Source of the DNA: Chondrus crispus
Lineage: Eukaryota; Rhodophyta; Florideophyceae; Gigartinales; Gigartinaceae
Length of the DNA stretch: 64,000 nucleotides
Assembly: GCF_000350225.1 (NCBI RefSeq)
Contig: NW_005178676.1
Location: 193,998-257,997, forward strand
Reading direction: 5' to 3'
Below the pieces are notes generated by a model, which was given only the letters and a program-made list of their open reading frames with translations, was not told the DNA's origin and made no database searches. Every line of letters starts with the position of its first letter. The stretch's first letter is position 1. Shown here one piece after another: positions 23,621-34,149 of the stretch. Position numbers and translations under genes: made by a program.

Positions 23621-24433
23621 CGTCCTCTCCAGCTCTTGGGAGAAACCTGCGGCGGCCCCCTACCTACGGACCACCGTGGAGGCGTCTACTACCCGCGATA
23701 GACACAACACCCGAAGTTTCTTCGGCGGCAAAGCCGCATCCAACTAACACCCTCCGTCCGCCTTAACAGCCGCAATCACGACTCGTCGCAGCCTCTGACA
23801 GACTGTACGTTAACGTGACCGACAATCCCGAACCCCCGGTCGCCTCGTAATCGGCTACTGTCGGACCGGGGAACACCGGTGCTATCCCGGGTTGGCCTGG
23901 AATCAAAGAGTGACTCCTCGTATGATGGCACGTCTAACCGTGTGTCTCCGTACCCGGACTGCGGCCCCCTGCGGTAGCGGTAGACAACCCTATCAATAGC
24001 GTCCTACACCCGCCAATGGGTGAGCACCCGCCGACTAGAGGGGCGTATCGAATCCGCTCCTACCTTCCGGGGAGCGAGTCACTGTAACTGAGCACTACCG
24101 ATCTGCCTCTCGGGGGACCCTCCGAGGTGACCGCTCTCTCTCCAAGGAAAAATGCGACTCGCGCCCTGGGGGGATAGTCGACCTCAACTGGTCCGACACG
24201 TTGCCCAAGAGACCTTGTGTGCGGAAGGGAACCCCGCCCCTCTCTCGTACTCCATCGGCTACCATGCCGACGTTACGTAACGTAGGGGGGTCGACCACGA
24301 CCCCATATCTGTCCCTTGATCTTTTTGTTGTCCCTCGGGAATCTCCCCAGTGTTCTGTACCCCGCCGGTCAAGAGGCGTCCCATCGCTTCATAGAACGTC
24401 CTCCCCGCGTCTCACGCGAGATTGTCCGCGGCG
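23621..24433. other. Intergenic part of C between chromodomain and antisense gene
   Basis: GC-rich sequence with no supported gene, matching in position the stretch 45783-47344 of A2. An inverted-repeat-like pair GGGTCGACCACGACCC lies at about 24288-24303. Nothing else stands out. Confidence 0.5.
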
Positions 24434-25940
24434 TCAACGCCTCACCGCGACCGGACGATATTCACGCGTCCTACGCACGCAGGTCGCGTTTCCACCACGC
24501 GTACTAACTAACCGGGGCATTTCGTCCTCAGAGACGCCTAACTCGGCAAACATCCTACGCCGCACACTCGCCTCATCCGCCGGCGACACCCGTCGGTGGT
24601 GCTCCTTGGCTCCCGGGCCATCGCCCACCCTCGGAGCCTCCACCGGTGCCGTCCCGTCCGGTTGCTCCCCCGAGTCGTGACCCGTGTCGGTTGTGCGTGG
24701 CTTACCTCTGGACGTCGTTCCAGGTGGTGTCCTTCCTTGCATTAACTCCGGTTGTAGACTGGTGTAAGCCTCTGGGTCGAATCGGATCCAATTTCCGGAC
24801 CCCGGACCCCCGGCATCCTCACGCCTACCCGGCGACATGTTTGCTCGATCTGCACGCTCATAGTGATGCCCCTGGCAATAGGGCACTCGCGCCCACTGCA
24901 CCGAGTCGTGAATATCGAGCAGCGTGTTCAGCTGCTCGCAAACCCAAGCTCCGCCGAGGACCCCCTTCAAGTCGAGCTTGCGTAACCATGTGACAATCAT
25001 GGTCGGTAATACGTACAACCGCCCGTCCAAAGATGACCAAATGAACCTTCTCGCCACTATGGCGATCCACTCGCCGAGGAATATCATTCACGGCGAAGAC
25101 TGCGGCGAGTCGTTCAGACTCAAGCCGAAATACAGCAAACACGGTGGCACCTCCGCAACGAAGTCCGCAGGGACTTCGTACTGCGAAAACCAATGCGGTA
25201 TCTGAAGATACCGCTCATACCGAGAACGCAGTTCGAAAGTCGTTGCTTCGATCTACTCGTAGGCGACAAACACGCCGAGGGCGTTGCGCATCCGACGCTC
25301 GTGTTTGAGCTTGTCGTAGTATCCCGGGTTACTCTCCCGCTCCACGTACCTCTCGTAGCGGGGAGGGAGGATCGGCTTGTCCCAAGGCATGAAAGCGATC
25401 CCGGCTCCTCGACCCGCTCCGGTAGATGGTCCAACAATCGCCGCAGATTGGCGACGTAACCGCGGTCGCCTTCTGTACGATACGCCCACGTATCGAAGTC
25501 CCATTCAACGGGAAGTGAGCGGTTGCACGGCGTCCTCGACAGCCGACGAACCAACGACGCTATATATCTCTGACGTCGATCACGCCCAATACGGCGATAC
25601 TTCGGCCATACGTGCTCGTCTGCCACGACCAGGCGGAAGCAATAATCGCGCGACCACACAGCTCTTAAGCTGAGACCCCAGGCAACGCCCCGGTCACATC
25701 CGCATACACCCGCACCAGCGGGTTGTCTCGTAGCCCCTCCGGCGAGAGAAACGGGGCTCGCTCAATTATCAGGGCATCGGCGCTCATACTCCTACCGTGC
25801 AATACGCAAAGGGCCGGCCAACCGTTCCTCGCCTCGTCCTCCGCGACGTCCGGTTCCCCATAGGGGTTTCGAAACCGGTTCATCAACGCGATAGCGTCGA
25901 CGCTCACGCACTCGCACGATCCAAAATCGTTATTCGCCAC
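24434..25940 (-). pseudogene. Antisense gene of element C, decayed homologue of the A2 antisense protein
   Basis: On the strand opposite pol, between the chromodomain and the 3' LTR. Pieces: 25665-25940, then 25120-25659 (first part), a frame change near 25400, then one frame from 25504 down to 24434 with two in-frame stops (about 25253 and 25090). By eye it follows the A2 antisense protein in order. PRYERYVERES and RRMRNALGVFVAY stand where A2 has PRPYAYTKPR and ATLMRLHGIAVAH. LLYFGLSLNDSPQSSP, then GEWIAIVARRFIWSSLDGRL, stand where A2 has LKHFGYAAVDPSHPA, then KEWAWSIGSAFMAEVGGHHR. VARVPYCQ-like and HHYERAD stand where A2 has SERHYRYWPDF. Similarity is low and alignment is manual. No known domain recognised. 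Confidence 0.6.
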
Positions 25941-26200
25941 CTCCGCTGAGAAGTCATGGAGAAGGACCGGGGAGGCCGCCGACGGGCAGAAATGCGAGCA
26001 CAGCGGGGAATGGAAAATTGGAACAAATAGCGCTGACGGGCGCCGGCACTCTGGCTTGCAAGAAAGCAGGCGACAAGTTTACCCTCGGTCGCTGATCCAA
26101 CCACCCCGCTATAGCGCTCTCCCCGCACAGTGCCTCAACCTCAGCGCCCCCGAGTTGGCAATAATTTCTACGACATCTACACGCGGGGACGCGTGGCTTT

Positions 26201-26215
26201 CTAAAAAGGGGGATC
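26201..26215 (+). other. C polypurine tract
   Basis: CTAAAAAGGGGGATC immediately precedes the TG of the 3' LTR at 26216, the position and composition of a plus-strand primer. Confidence 0.7.
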
Positions 26216-26385
26216 TGTAGTGCACTGTACACTATAGCGGGACAGCTATCCATACCAGCCAAAATCGCGCTGGACCACCACCACGTGTACCATGGGTACA
26301 CGTGGACTCCCCCGGTCCCTAGGCCAGATCCCCACCGGTGGACACGTGCAATACCTCTGCCACACCTCCGGGCTACACCCGTATT

Positions 26386-27925
26386 CTTTGTGATGCACGC
26401 ATCGCGAGTCCTAGACGTTTTCGGGGAAAGAAAAAGGAAACAAAAAGAAAGGTTTCTATTGCAATTCCTAAAAATATTGAATACATTACAGTATTGGGGT
26501 GTGACCGTACCCTTCTCACAGGCTCAATCTGTGACAAGGCTCAAATTGTGACACCAAAATTATAATGCCGCGCCTCATACTTTCGCGCATTTGATTTTGC
26601 TAAACTATTTCGCAACGAATTAAATATATTCGTTTGATGAAACATATTCACATGCTCTTACAAACGGTCAGTTTTCTGCTCATGCCTTTTGCAGAGGTTT
26701 CCGTCGCTCTCAATAATGGTTGTGTGTTGCGCAACATTCTGAGAAAGAATATATGCCTGTCAAAGAACCCCACACCTAAGAAATCTAATAGAAAATTCCT
26801 GGCAACAGGAAAAGCAGCGACGGTTGGCAATTTGCAGTCCGTTCGTGCACGTTTGGAAGGGCGGAATCCTCCAAAAGCGCCCGTACCCAACGTTTATCAC
26901 ATTCAGGAATTTAATGTAGAGAATGATACTGCAAACAAAAAAATATTGACTCTCAGAAACGTCTGAAAGCGCAGTCTGCGTTGTCGCCTCTCGAAGACAT
27001 AGTTTGCGACGACTTGCCAATTTCGCAATGGCCAGGAGCCCGAAAACAGCGGATGCAGGTTGAGGAAGGCGAGTCGTTGAGGACCCGCAAGCACACGGCA
27101 GCGTCGGCTTTGTTGGGTCTCTCCCATTACAGATGAAGCGTGCAAGACATGAAATTTCTCGTCGTCCCACTTTGACCCCGGCACACTTTGGAGACCAATT
27201 CTCACGTCCAAATAAAGGCAATTTTCTTCGAATACGCACTGCATTCGCAAATTTATCATAACTTCTTATGCGTCCCACATTGAGCCTGTGAGAAAGGTAC
27301 AGTATAAACCTTTCGGGCGGGTTGGCGCCAAGACTTCAGTTCAACTTATGACCTGAACAGTACCGAGTGGTACCCTTCTGCGAGCAGCCGTGCGGACAGC
27401 ACCACCCCGTTCCTCTTATAAAGAGAAGTGAACACGTGTACTTTACTACTTCACAGAAAAGTTCAGCACCACCCCGTTCCCCCTCACACCCCGTTCCCCT
27501 CATAAGGAGAAGTGAACACGTGTACTTTACAGAAAAAAAGTGAATTCTTTGCGATGCACGCATCGCGAGTCCTAGACGTTTCCGCGGAAAGAAAAAGGAA
27601 ACAAAAAGAAAGGTTTCTATTGCAATCCTGAAAAATATTGAATACATAACAGTATTGGGGTGTGACTGTACAGTATAAACCTTTCGGGCGGTTTGGCGCC
27701 AAGACTTCGGTTCAACTTATGACCTGACCAGTATCCAAGGGTACACCTCTGCGAACAGCCGTGCAGACAGCACCAACCCGTTCCCCTCACAAAAAGAAGT
27801 GAGAAAAAAAAGAAACAGAAAAGAAAAGTTTATTACAAAAAAGTTCAGCACCACCCCGTTCCCCTCACACCCCGTTCCCCTCATAAGGAGAAGTGAACAC
27901 GTGTACTTTACAGAAAAAAAGTGAA
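26386..27925 (+). repeat. Direct tandem duplication inside the C LTR
   Basis: Unit 1 runs from TCTTTGTGATGCACG at about 26389 to about 27541, including the 786-bp insert. Unit 2 runs from TCTTTGCGATGCACG at about 27544 to about 27925. Shared text includes GGTTTCTATTGCAAT, CAGTATTGGGGTGTGAC, AGTATAAACCTTTCGGGCGG, and the repeated CACCCCGTTCCCCTCA and GAACACGTGTACTTTA phrases. Poly-A rich stretches and several GTGAACACGTGTA copies give it the look of an LTR enhancer array. Confidence 0.8.
26511..27296. mobile_element. 786-bp TIR element with GTAC target duplication
   Basis: Left end CCTTCTCACAGGCTCAAT and right end ATTGAGCCTGTGAGAAAG are inverted repeats with one mismatch, extending imperfectly to about 27 bp. 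GTAC flanks both sides (26507-26510 and 27297-27300). The second copy of the surrounding duplication (about 27660) has the unfilled site GTGTGACTGTACAGTATAAAC, which fixes the boundaries. A short second copy of GGCTCAAATTGTGAC follows the left end. Frames inside (110 codons plus, 172 codons minus) show no transposase motif. Likely a non-autonomous DNA transposon; the superfamily is not assignable from a 4-bp duplication alone. Confidence 0.85.
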
Positions 27926-28045
27926 CACGTGTAATAACGAGTCCCATTTTTTCTTGCTTACACCTAGACTATCGTCTAGGAACACGTGTAATAACGAGTC
28001 CCCTTTTTTCTTGCTTACACCTAGACCTAGACTAACGTCTAGGAA
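27924..28045 (+). repeat. 57-bp tandem repeat, two copies
   Basis: AACACGTGTAATAACGAGTCC begins at 27924 and again at 27981. Each copy continues with TTTTTTCTTGCTTACACCTAGAC and a CTAG-containing palindrome (CCTAGAC..GTCTAGG). Confidence 0.9.
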
Positions 28046-28494
28046 TTCTAGTTACTCTAATTTATAGTGTAATTTAGCTTCGCCATTACGGCGACGGGGA
28101 CTATATAGTCAACCCGATAATCAAAGTAAAGAGGCACGAAGCCTCGGGTCTTTTACCTTGGTTTCTGGATTGTAGGTTGTAGCCCCGACTCGGTACTGGC
28201 TCGCCCATACCGACCGAGCCATCCACACCCCTAGAATCCTAACTGCCTTCCCCCGCGCGCGTCGACCCACCCGCGCGAGCCCTACGTTAACTACTGTGCT
28301 GTCCGCTCCGTTAGCTCTGTTTTTCCTTTAATTCTTCCTCTTTTTGCTGACTCTAGTTCTACTTTTCTACCGCGCAAGCCGCGCCCGGATCCCGGTTCCG
28401 GTCATCCACCGGGTGGTCTCCCGTCATCCCCTTACGCGTCCGAACGCGCGTCGCTCTGCCTACAGCGTGCCACACGTGGTTGTAGTGCACGACA

Positions 28495-29772
28495 TTATTT
28501 AGAGATCGAACATCGTTAATATCGAAATTCGTTTCTGTGAGTTGTGCAGCCTGATTGACTGTAAAGGAAATGTCTGGTCTAGAGTGTGTGACTCATGCCA
28601 AGGCAGCTCTGCAGCTTCGAAAATGAAGCATCTTCGAGTACCAGGGTCATCTTGGTGACGTACTCAAATTGTTGAATCTTGATGGTACCAGCCTCTGATC
28701 TTGAAATTCATGCAAAAGAAATCAAGGCTGTTCCATCTTCTCGGTTTGGATTCAAAGTCTCGACTCATTAGCTAGTAGCGGATGCGAAGGCCTCCTTACC
28801 AGTCCCTAAGGTTTCATCAATATACACTGCGAACATGCCAAAGGCACCGGGTTTTTTGGCTGCTAAGTATACGGAGGGGTCCCCTCGAAGAGGAAGAAAG
28901 CCGAGTCTCTCTCTTATGTACCGGTGAATGGTAGAGAGCCAATAGTCTCCACTATCGCAAAGTCCGCAAAGAGGGCGAAGAAGCTTCAGCAACTTATCCT
29001 TGGTAATGCTGAAGAAAGGCATGTCATCTTGCTTTGGTCTAATGTATACTTCTCGGCTCAGCTGTTCATCACTTTGTAAGTAGGCTCGACTTACGTCATC
29101 ACTGAAAGTCATGAACCCTTTGACTGCAGCTAACAATACCAGCATACGAATTGAACGCTGTTGCATGGTTGGCAGATTATGGATCACAAATGCCTTTTCC
29201 GCATCCTTGTGCCCCTGAACGACATAGAGGGCTTTTGGATTCTCGTCAGAAGTTCCTGACCCCTTCAGTGTTAGAACGAAACGACCGCCAATTACATTTG
29301 CGTGCTTCGGTACATCATTGATATGAACTGCCTGAAACGTTTTTCGACCTAGCAGTCCGCATGTTTCTCTTTCTTTGGCAGTGCGGAACATATCGCTTTG
29401 GGCCCTGGGTTCGTGATGGTCCACGACCTCATTTTGGAGAATCTCTGTGTTTGAAGGACCAAATGGAGAGGGTGCTATTTCGCTTGCATTGTTTCCCTCC
29501 ATGATCCTACGAAGATATTGGATGATATCCGGTCGGTCAGTGGTTTCTGCACCACTTTCATCAGCAGGGGATGGAACCACATCTTCTGCAGTAGAGTTCC
29601 CTCTTTCTCCATAATACGTTTTCACTTTGTCAATAGAAAAACGTACGCTCCTTCCGTCCACATCAAGATGAACTACCTTTTCTGAGACGTCTAGAACTCG
29701 GTACGTTCCAACCCACTGTCTAGGAGTCTCTCGGTATACAAGAATTTCATCTCCAATTTTGGGTGAGGACAT
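28495..29772 (-). pseudogene. G reverse transcriptase (copia type)
   Basis: The linker after integrase (ILVYRETPRQWVGTYRVLDV), then KHANVIGGRFVLTLKG, DDVSRAYLQSDEQLSREVYIRPKQ and FAVYIDETLGTG. The usual copia catalytic box is YVDD; here the second Asp is Glu. The open frame ends at 28768; beyond it the homologous text continues in broken frames to the C LTR. The 334-codon frame starts at 29772 inside the polyprotein, so it is not a real start. Confidence 0.8.
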
Positions 29773-29838
29773 TGATGCGGATGGCGTGTTTCTCCGTAGA
29801 GCTTCTGTTACACGACTGGATGCTATCGATTGAGGAAG

Positions 29839-30928
29839 TTACTTTCTTTCCGCATGAATTGCAGTCATTCTTTCCATTTGCGACGGGAGTTCCCTTGGTC
29901 GTATGGGCATCTGCGGCATCACGCCGAACACTAAGAGTGTTTGCACAAGGCCATTAGGGCCAGCGGTATCGTTTAGGATTCTCACATCGATTTCCAGTGC
30001 TGCGTCATTATTGATGTTTGGGGGCTCCTGGTCACCATCTGGTATATTCTGCGGAGAAATGAATGGTATCTCTCGCCAACACCAATGGAATTGTGACTCT
30101 CGACACCATAAATCTTCAGTGATATTCCGGCTAGTTGACATAGGTTGCGGAAGTGATTGGAGACAAACTGGGGTCCAGAATCCACATGCAGTTCTACGGG
30201 ATGGCCAGCGTTGCGATTCGATCAGATAGTCTGGTACACTTCCCAGACCTCTTCGGAAGTCTCAGCGTTGAGAAATGCTGCAGCATTAAACTTTGTATCT
30301 CTATCCACAATATGTAGGATAATTTTCCCTTCAATTGTAAAGAGATCGCAACACAGAGTCTGGTTGAATATGATGTCATTTTGTGGAAGCGTGACACAAA
30401 AGCGACTTCTTCCCTTAGCCACTCTCTGGCAGACGTCACAGTTCCTCTCAATATCCTCCAACTGTTGCAGAATCTGTGGGGAACATTCTTCCCTCCGAGA
30501 ACTTCACAATATTGCAAAAAAGCCTCTGCGAGTCAGAATGGTAAAAGTGGCGGTGACACTTTCGCAGCTCTGGGAGAGTAAACAGAATATCAGCTTGGAC
30601 ATTCCAGACAACGAATAAATGTCCTCGGTCTCTTTTGAGATGAATTTCCCATTCTCCGTCCCGTGACAAAATTCGGTCGTTTGCAAGGTCGATTGAGACT
30701 TTGAAAGTGTCTAAAAATTCAAGTCCGATACGCAAAGGAGCATCGACGTTCACTACTACTACATCAAAGCTCAGAAGTAGTAGTCACTAACTGGAATGCG
30801 GATCTCCAGAAGTCCCATGCCTTCGAATTTCCTGTCGCCAAACTTATAAGGCCTGCTTCCATGTCTGGGTTTAGGCTTGAAGGGAATTCGTGCCTCTTTG
30901 CAATAAGCCTGCGCTTGACGCTTCCCAA
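29839..30928 (-). pseudogene. G protease end, GAG-pre-integrase and integrase, frameshifted
   Basis: Pieces in several frames. A protease tail VNVDAPLRIGLEFLD (30448-30753) is followed by CDVCQRVAKGRS, the second half of the zinc finger, and IIFNQTLCCDLFTIEGKIILHIVDRDTKFN, the integrase core start (30222-30461). Then come MDSGPQFVSNHFR and VESHNSIGVGERYH, which hold the second Asp and the Glu of the DDE triad (29982-30185). ALEIDVRILNDTAGPNGLVQTLLVFG follows (29839-30141). It matches copia E piece for piece (DQGSQF, ESHNSLGLGERYH, ALNDTLGPDGLVPYALVFG). Confidence 0.75.
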
Positions 30929-32734
30929 TTACTGTTTTTGGGCACCTGTGTCAACGCAAGCGCCCCTGAAAGGACTCTCAGTAATAAGTCTTGCTGCAAG
31001 TAGATCGAACAGAGGTGTGCTTTGGTCGAATACGTTGATGAGCTGATTTCCGTCAGTGGAATCCTTTTCTTCGTCCTCGGAATGTGATTCTGTCTCGAAA
31101 AGCTTTGAAACATCCTGATACGTGACTTGGTTTCCAGGATCTACCTGGTTAGTGATACTCATGGAACTTTGAGACTCTGCGTGATTGATTTCTGCTTCAA
31201 AGTTAGAGATAAGGTTCTCGAAAACATCTTTGTCAGAAGTTATTTCCGGTTCATCCTTCTCGTCAATCTCGCCAATTTGTTCTTCGAAATCCAGTTGATA
31301 GCATAGTTCCGCCAACACATGATGCGTGTTATTTTGAGAAGCAGTTTGTTTCTTAGAGTAATAGTCAAGTCTACCAGAAGCAGCTGGAGCAACATTTAAT
31401 GGGCTACTGCAGTTCTTGACCATATGGCCTGGGTCACCGCACTTGAATAATCCGGTAACAGTCAGTGGTTCAAACCTGCCCTCTCTCTTCTCAGGTGGAA
31501 CTGTACTCGTCTTTGTAGATCTGTTAAAGCGAACAGTAGAGGGTCTGCGTGCATACCTGCCCTGTCCTGTGAAAAGAATCCCAGGAACCTCTTTTTGATG
31601 ATCAAGGTGACGGTTTCGATTTCTCGAAAAGATTTCGTCTTTTAGCCTTGCCATCTTCGCTTCTCTGCTTAATTGGAGCTGTGATTCTAATTCTCCATAG
31701 AGTTGCTGGAAATTTAGACCTGACGTGGGAACACGTGCGAGTGGTTCAGTTGCCCAAACGTACCCTGCAACGGCGGATGAACGGTATTCAACCTTGTGTG
31801 CGTCTCCGCGGTGTGCAAGTAGCACTCGTCTCGCTAGCTTCAAAATGAGCTTGTAGACTTTCTCCAGAGCGACAGCAGTATCCGTTCCTTCACAAACATA
31901 TTTGCTCATGCGGAGAGACTTAAGAAAAATTTTCACTTTGTTTTGGCGAACAACTGAGTTGTATTCTCTCTTAATCATAGAGATGGCCTGTTCAAAGTTG
32001 GTGGCGTAGCCCTCAACAGTATCAAGGTAAAAACGTTTGGTGTCTTCGCGAAGGAGTTTATGAAGATATTGTAGCTTTTGTGCTGGAGTAAGGTTGTAGT
32101 CTCTCGAAACTTGACGATATTCGTCTACATACTCCTGCCAGCATTCTCCGACGTCACTAGAGAACTTTTTGTCGCGATCTTTTAATCTCATTGCCATGTT
32201 ATGTGCAACTTGGTCAGCAGATGTGGGCGGAGTGGCTCCGATCGGCTCCTGCGTGGTCGATTGAGTGGGAGTCAATTGTGACGGTGGCTGATTCCTTCTA
32301 CCAGAAGCAATAATCGATCTCACTATCTCGAGAGCTGCGGCTTTGTCATCATCGTCCTCATATAAGTTGGTGGCAAGCGTCATCATAATACAACGAGATG
32401 AATGTTGAGTCAAGTTGAAACCTCTTGTATCTAAAAAGTTGCGTAGCTCAGAGTAGAGAGTTGGAACGGCGGGCATATTCTCGTTGAAAAGCGACGCTGG
32501 AGGAAAAGTATCTGAGACTGCTCTTAGTAGCACTGCTCCAACCATTGTATCCTCCTTTTCTAGTACCCTTATGCTCATGAAAACCCCATCCTGGGCAGAG
32601 GTCATGTGATTAATTGCGTCCTGGGGAATAGATGACAGAAAGCAAGGTGTGGGTGTTGTTGCAGAAACGTGCCCTGGCGTCGTCCCGCTCTCATTTCCAT
32701 CGTTCTCTGTAGCGACTGCTCCAATACTGCTCAT
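30929..32734 (-). pseudogene. gag: G gag with protease start
   Basis: A 601-codon open frame. N-terminal helical region, a Thr/Gln/Pro linker, then a capsid-like part (SDVGECWQEYVDEYRQVSRDY, LREDTKRFYLDTVEGY). A degraded zinc knuckle follows, LFKCGDPGHMVKNC, in which the first Cys of CX2CX4HX4C is missing. An acidic stretch leads to the protease site GACVDTGAQKQ, after which a stop ends the frame. The gag frame is intact, but the knuckle substitution and the broken downstream frames mark it as inactive. First Met at 32734 chosen as no in-frame upstream extension with gag character was seen. Confidence 0.75.
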
Positions 32735-33850
32735 GGCGGTCGTCGTTCAGGACCTTTATCAAGTTGTTTTTGCTCAAATACAACTTCAAATTTGCTATTC
32801 GAAACAAAAATTGGGACAGTGTGACTTGCAAAAATCTTTTGCAATATTTTGCAAAAAATAAAAAATAAATTGCCGTGTCTCGTTCCGATTTTCGGTGTCT
32901 TCTTTTCCAGACTTCTTCTTTTCTTTTCAGTTTCCCTTCTCTCCGTCAGGCGTAAAAGAACCGACAGTAGCACACCACATCTAGATAAGCGGCCCCGTTG
33001 ACACTTAGAGCCGAAGCCCCCAGCCCTAACATCTGGCACCACGTTTTCCGTCGGTGAAAGCGCAGCAGCGTCAAACCGCGACAACACCGGCCCAGGTAAT
33101 GCTAGACAAACGGCGCGTCAGGACTTATGTATGAAGCTACAGTAGTTATGCAGCTCCCGGTAATTCAATACCCACCTCTTCACCGGTGAAATAAGGGCCC
33201 TCATCCTTTGTTTCAAGTGCCCACCTGCGCCCATAAAGGGTCTCCCTTACGGTATCGATTGATTTCGTTGACGGAGTGTGCGTGCGGGAAGCCTGCCTTG
33301 GTGTGCGTCGCGAGCGTGCATGAAGTGGTTGAATATTCCAGTTCAGATTCGCGAATGTAGATACTCTGAAATGTATGGCCAGCAAAATACCGACGTCCGT
33401 TATTTCCGTTTACTGACTCGACGTCCGAGCCATGTAGGTGCGTGCAGCTGCTCAAATAATTCTGGGGTTCGTGTTCGTAGTCCGACCTTCGCTAGTCGAA
33501 GCCAACCCGACACTTATGTACTTTCGAAGGGAGGGTGCACGATAAAAAATCTAAAAAACCGTGACGTGGAAGATGACGGAGCGGGGTGCGGGGAGATGCC
33601 ACCGCAGCTCCACTGTCATATCTAATTGGTGGGAATGTAAACCTAGGGATTCACAAGCTTGCCCTGTTCTATCTACTTTTCAAGTTATGTTTCTTCACTT
33701 GTTCCTGCTCGAGAATAGAGAGCTTACGCTGCAAAAATATTCACTAAAAATGATGCAGTATTCTGTTTCGCAGCCAACACAATTTGTTGCTGAAAAGTAA
33801 ATACTGAACTTTCGTTTACAGTTTACGCAAACCCAAGTGAGATACATCTG
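32735..33850. other. G leader, possible LTR and unassigned flank
   Basis: Next to gag the sequence is pyrimidine-rich on the plus strand (32890-32950), as expected for an LTR-retrotransposon leader. A primer-site-like TGGTGCCAGATG (minus) is at 33030-33042. The rest to 33850 has no gene I can support; short frames lack motifs. An LTR of G probably lies here, but without a second copy its limits cannot be drawn. Confidence 0.35.
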
Positions 33851-34149
33851 TGAGTAGTACTTACGACGGCCTTTACGTCGTCTTACTGCAGGTGATAGAG
33901 ATAGCCGCTCAGCACCATGACTGGCCATCGACAGAGAGATCACTCGGTGACTTTAGCTGGCGTTCGGGCAAAAGCCTCTCAAACCAGGTTCCAAGCTATC
34001 ATTCGAAAACAACGGACAAGGATCCCATCTTCCTTTCACACAACTTCCTGTTTACTGCAGCTAACAAAAAACAACGTGCACTACAGAAACGATTTTGCTA
34101 ACCACCTGGGTCGACGCAATCGTATTTCTCTTACAGACTTTAACTTCAA

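Larger units (their letters stand above)
17528..28494 (+). mobile_element. Gypsy element C (chromodomain type), 5' end displaced by B
   Basis: Plus-strand element with truncated gag, protease, a 1036-codon RT/RNase H/integrase frame, a chromodomain tail, an antisense pseudogene, a polypurine tract and a 3' LTR. Its LTR right end (GTGCACGACA at 28485-28494) mirrors its left end (TGTAGTGCAC at 26216-26225). The flank from 28495 on is copia coding sequence of opposite strand, so C inserted into copia G. Inserts inside C: gypsy B in gag, and a 786-bp inverted-repeat element in the LTR. Confidence 0.85.
26216..28494 (+). repeat. C 3' LTR, enlarged by duplication and insertion
   Basis: Begins TGTAGTGCAC and ends GTGCACGACA, an imperfect terminal inverted repeat. 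Removing the 786-bp insert with one GTAC copy leaves about 1.5 kb, of which nearly 400 bp is a tandem duplication. CACGTGTACCATGGGTACACGTG at 26284-26306 is a near-perfect palindrome with two CACGTG cores. The right part (28040-28494) is pyrimidine-rich with CTAGAC/GTCTAG palindromes. The flank after the end is TTATT, the expected target duplication, but the partner is outside the window. Confidence 0.65.
28495..33050 (-). mobile_element. Copia element G, decayed, interrupted by C
   Basis: Minus-strand Ty1/copia order (gag, protease, integrase, RT) read right to left. Gag starts at 32734; RT runs into the LTR of C at 28494. The segment 28495-28767 still encodes RT/RNase H-like text (RPDISFTVNQAAQLTE, with stops), so C inserted in coding sequence. 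A primer-site candidate TGGTGCCAGATG (minus, near 33030-33042) marks the leader. LTR edges not resolved. Confidence 0.75.

Noticed and set aside
26634..27278. Open frames of 110 (plus) and 172 (minus) codons inside the TIR element
   Set aside because: No transposase motif, overlapping each other on opposite strands, and one starts within the terminal repeat.
26389..28045. Repeats in the C LTR considered as a CRISPR-like array or satellite
   Set aside because: Units are few, of unequal length and lie inside LTR termini; eukaryotic context.
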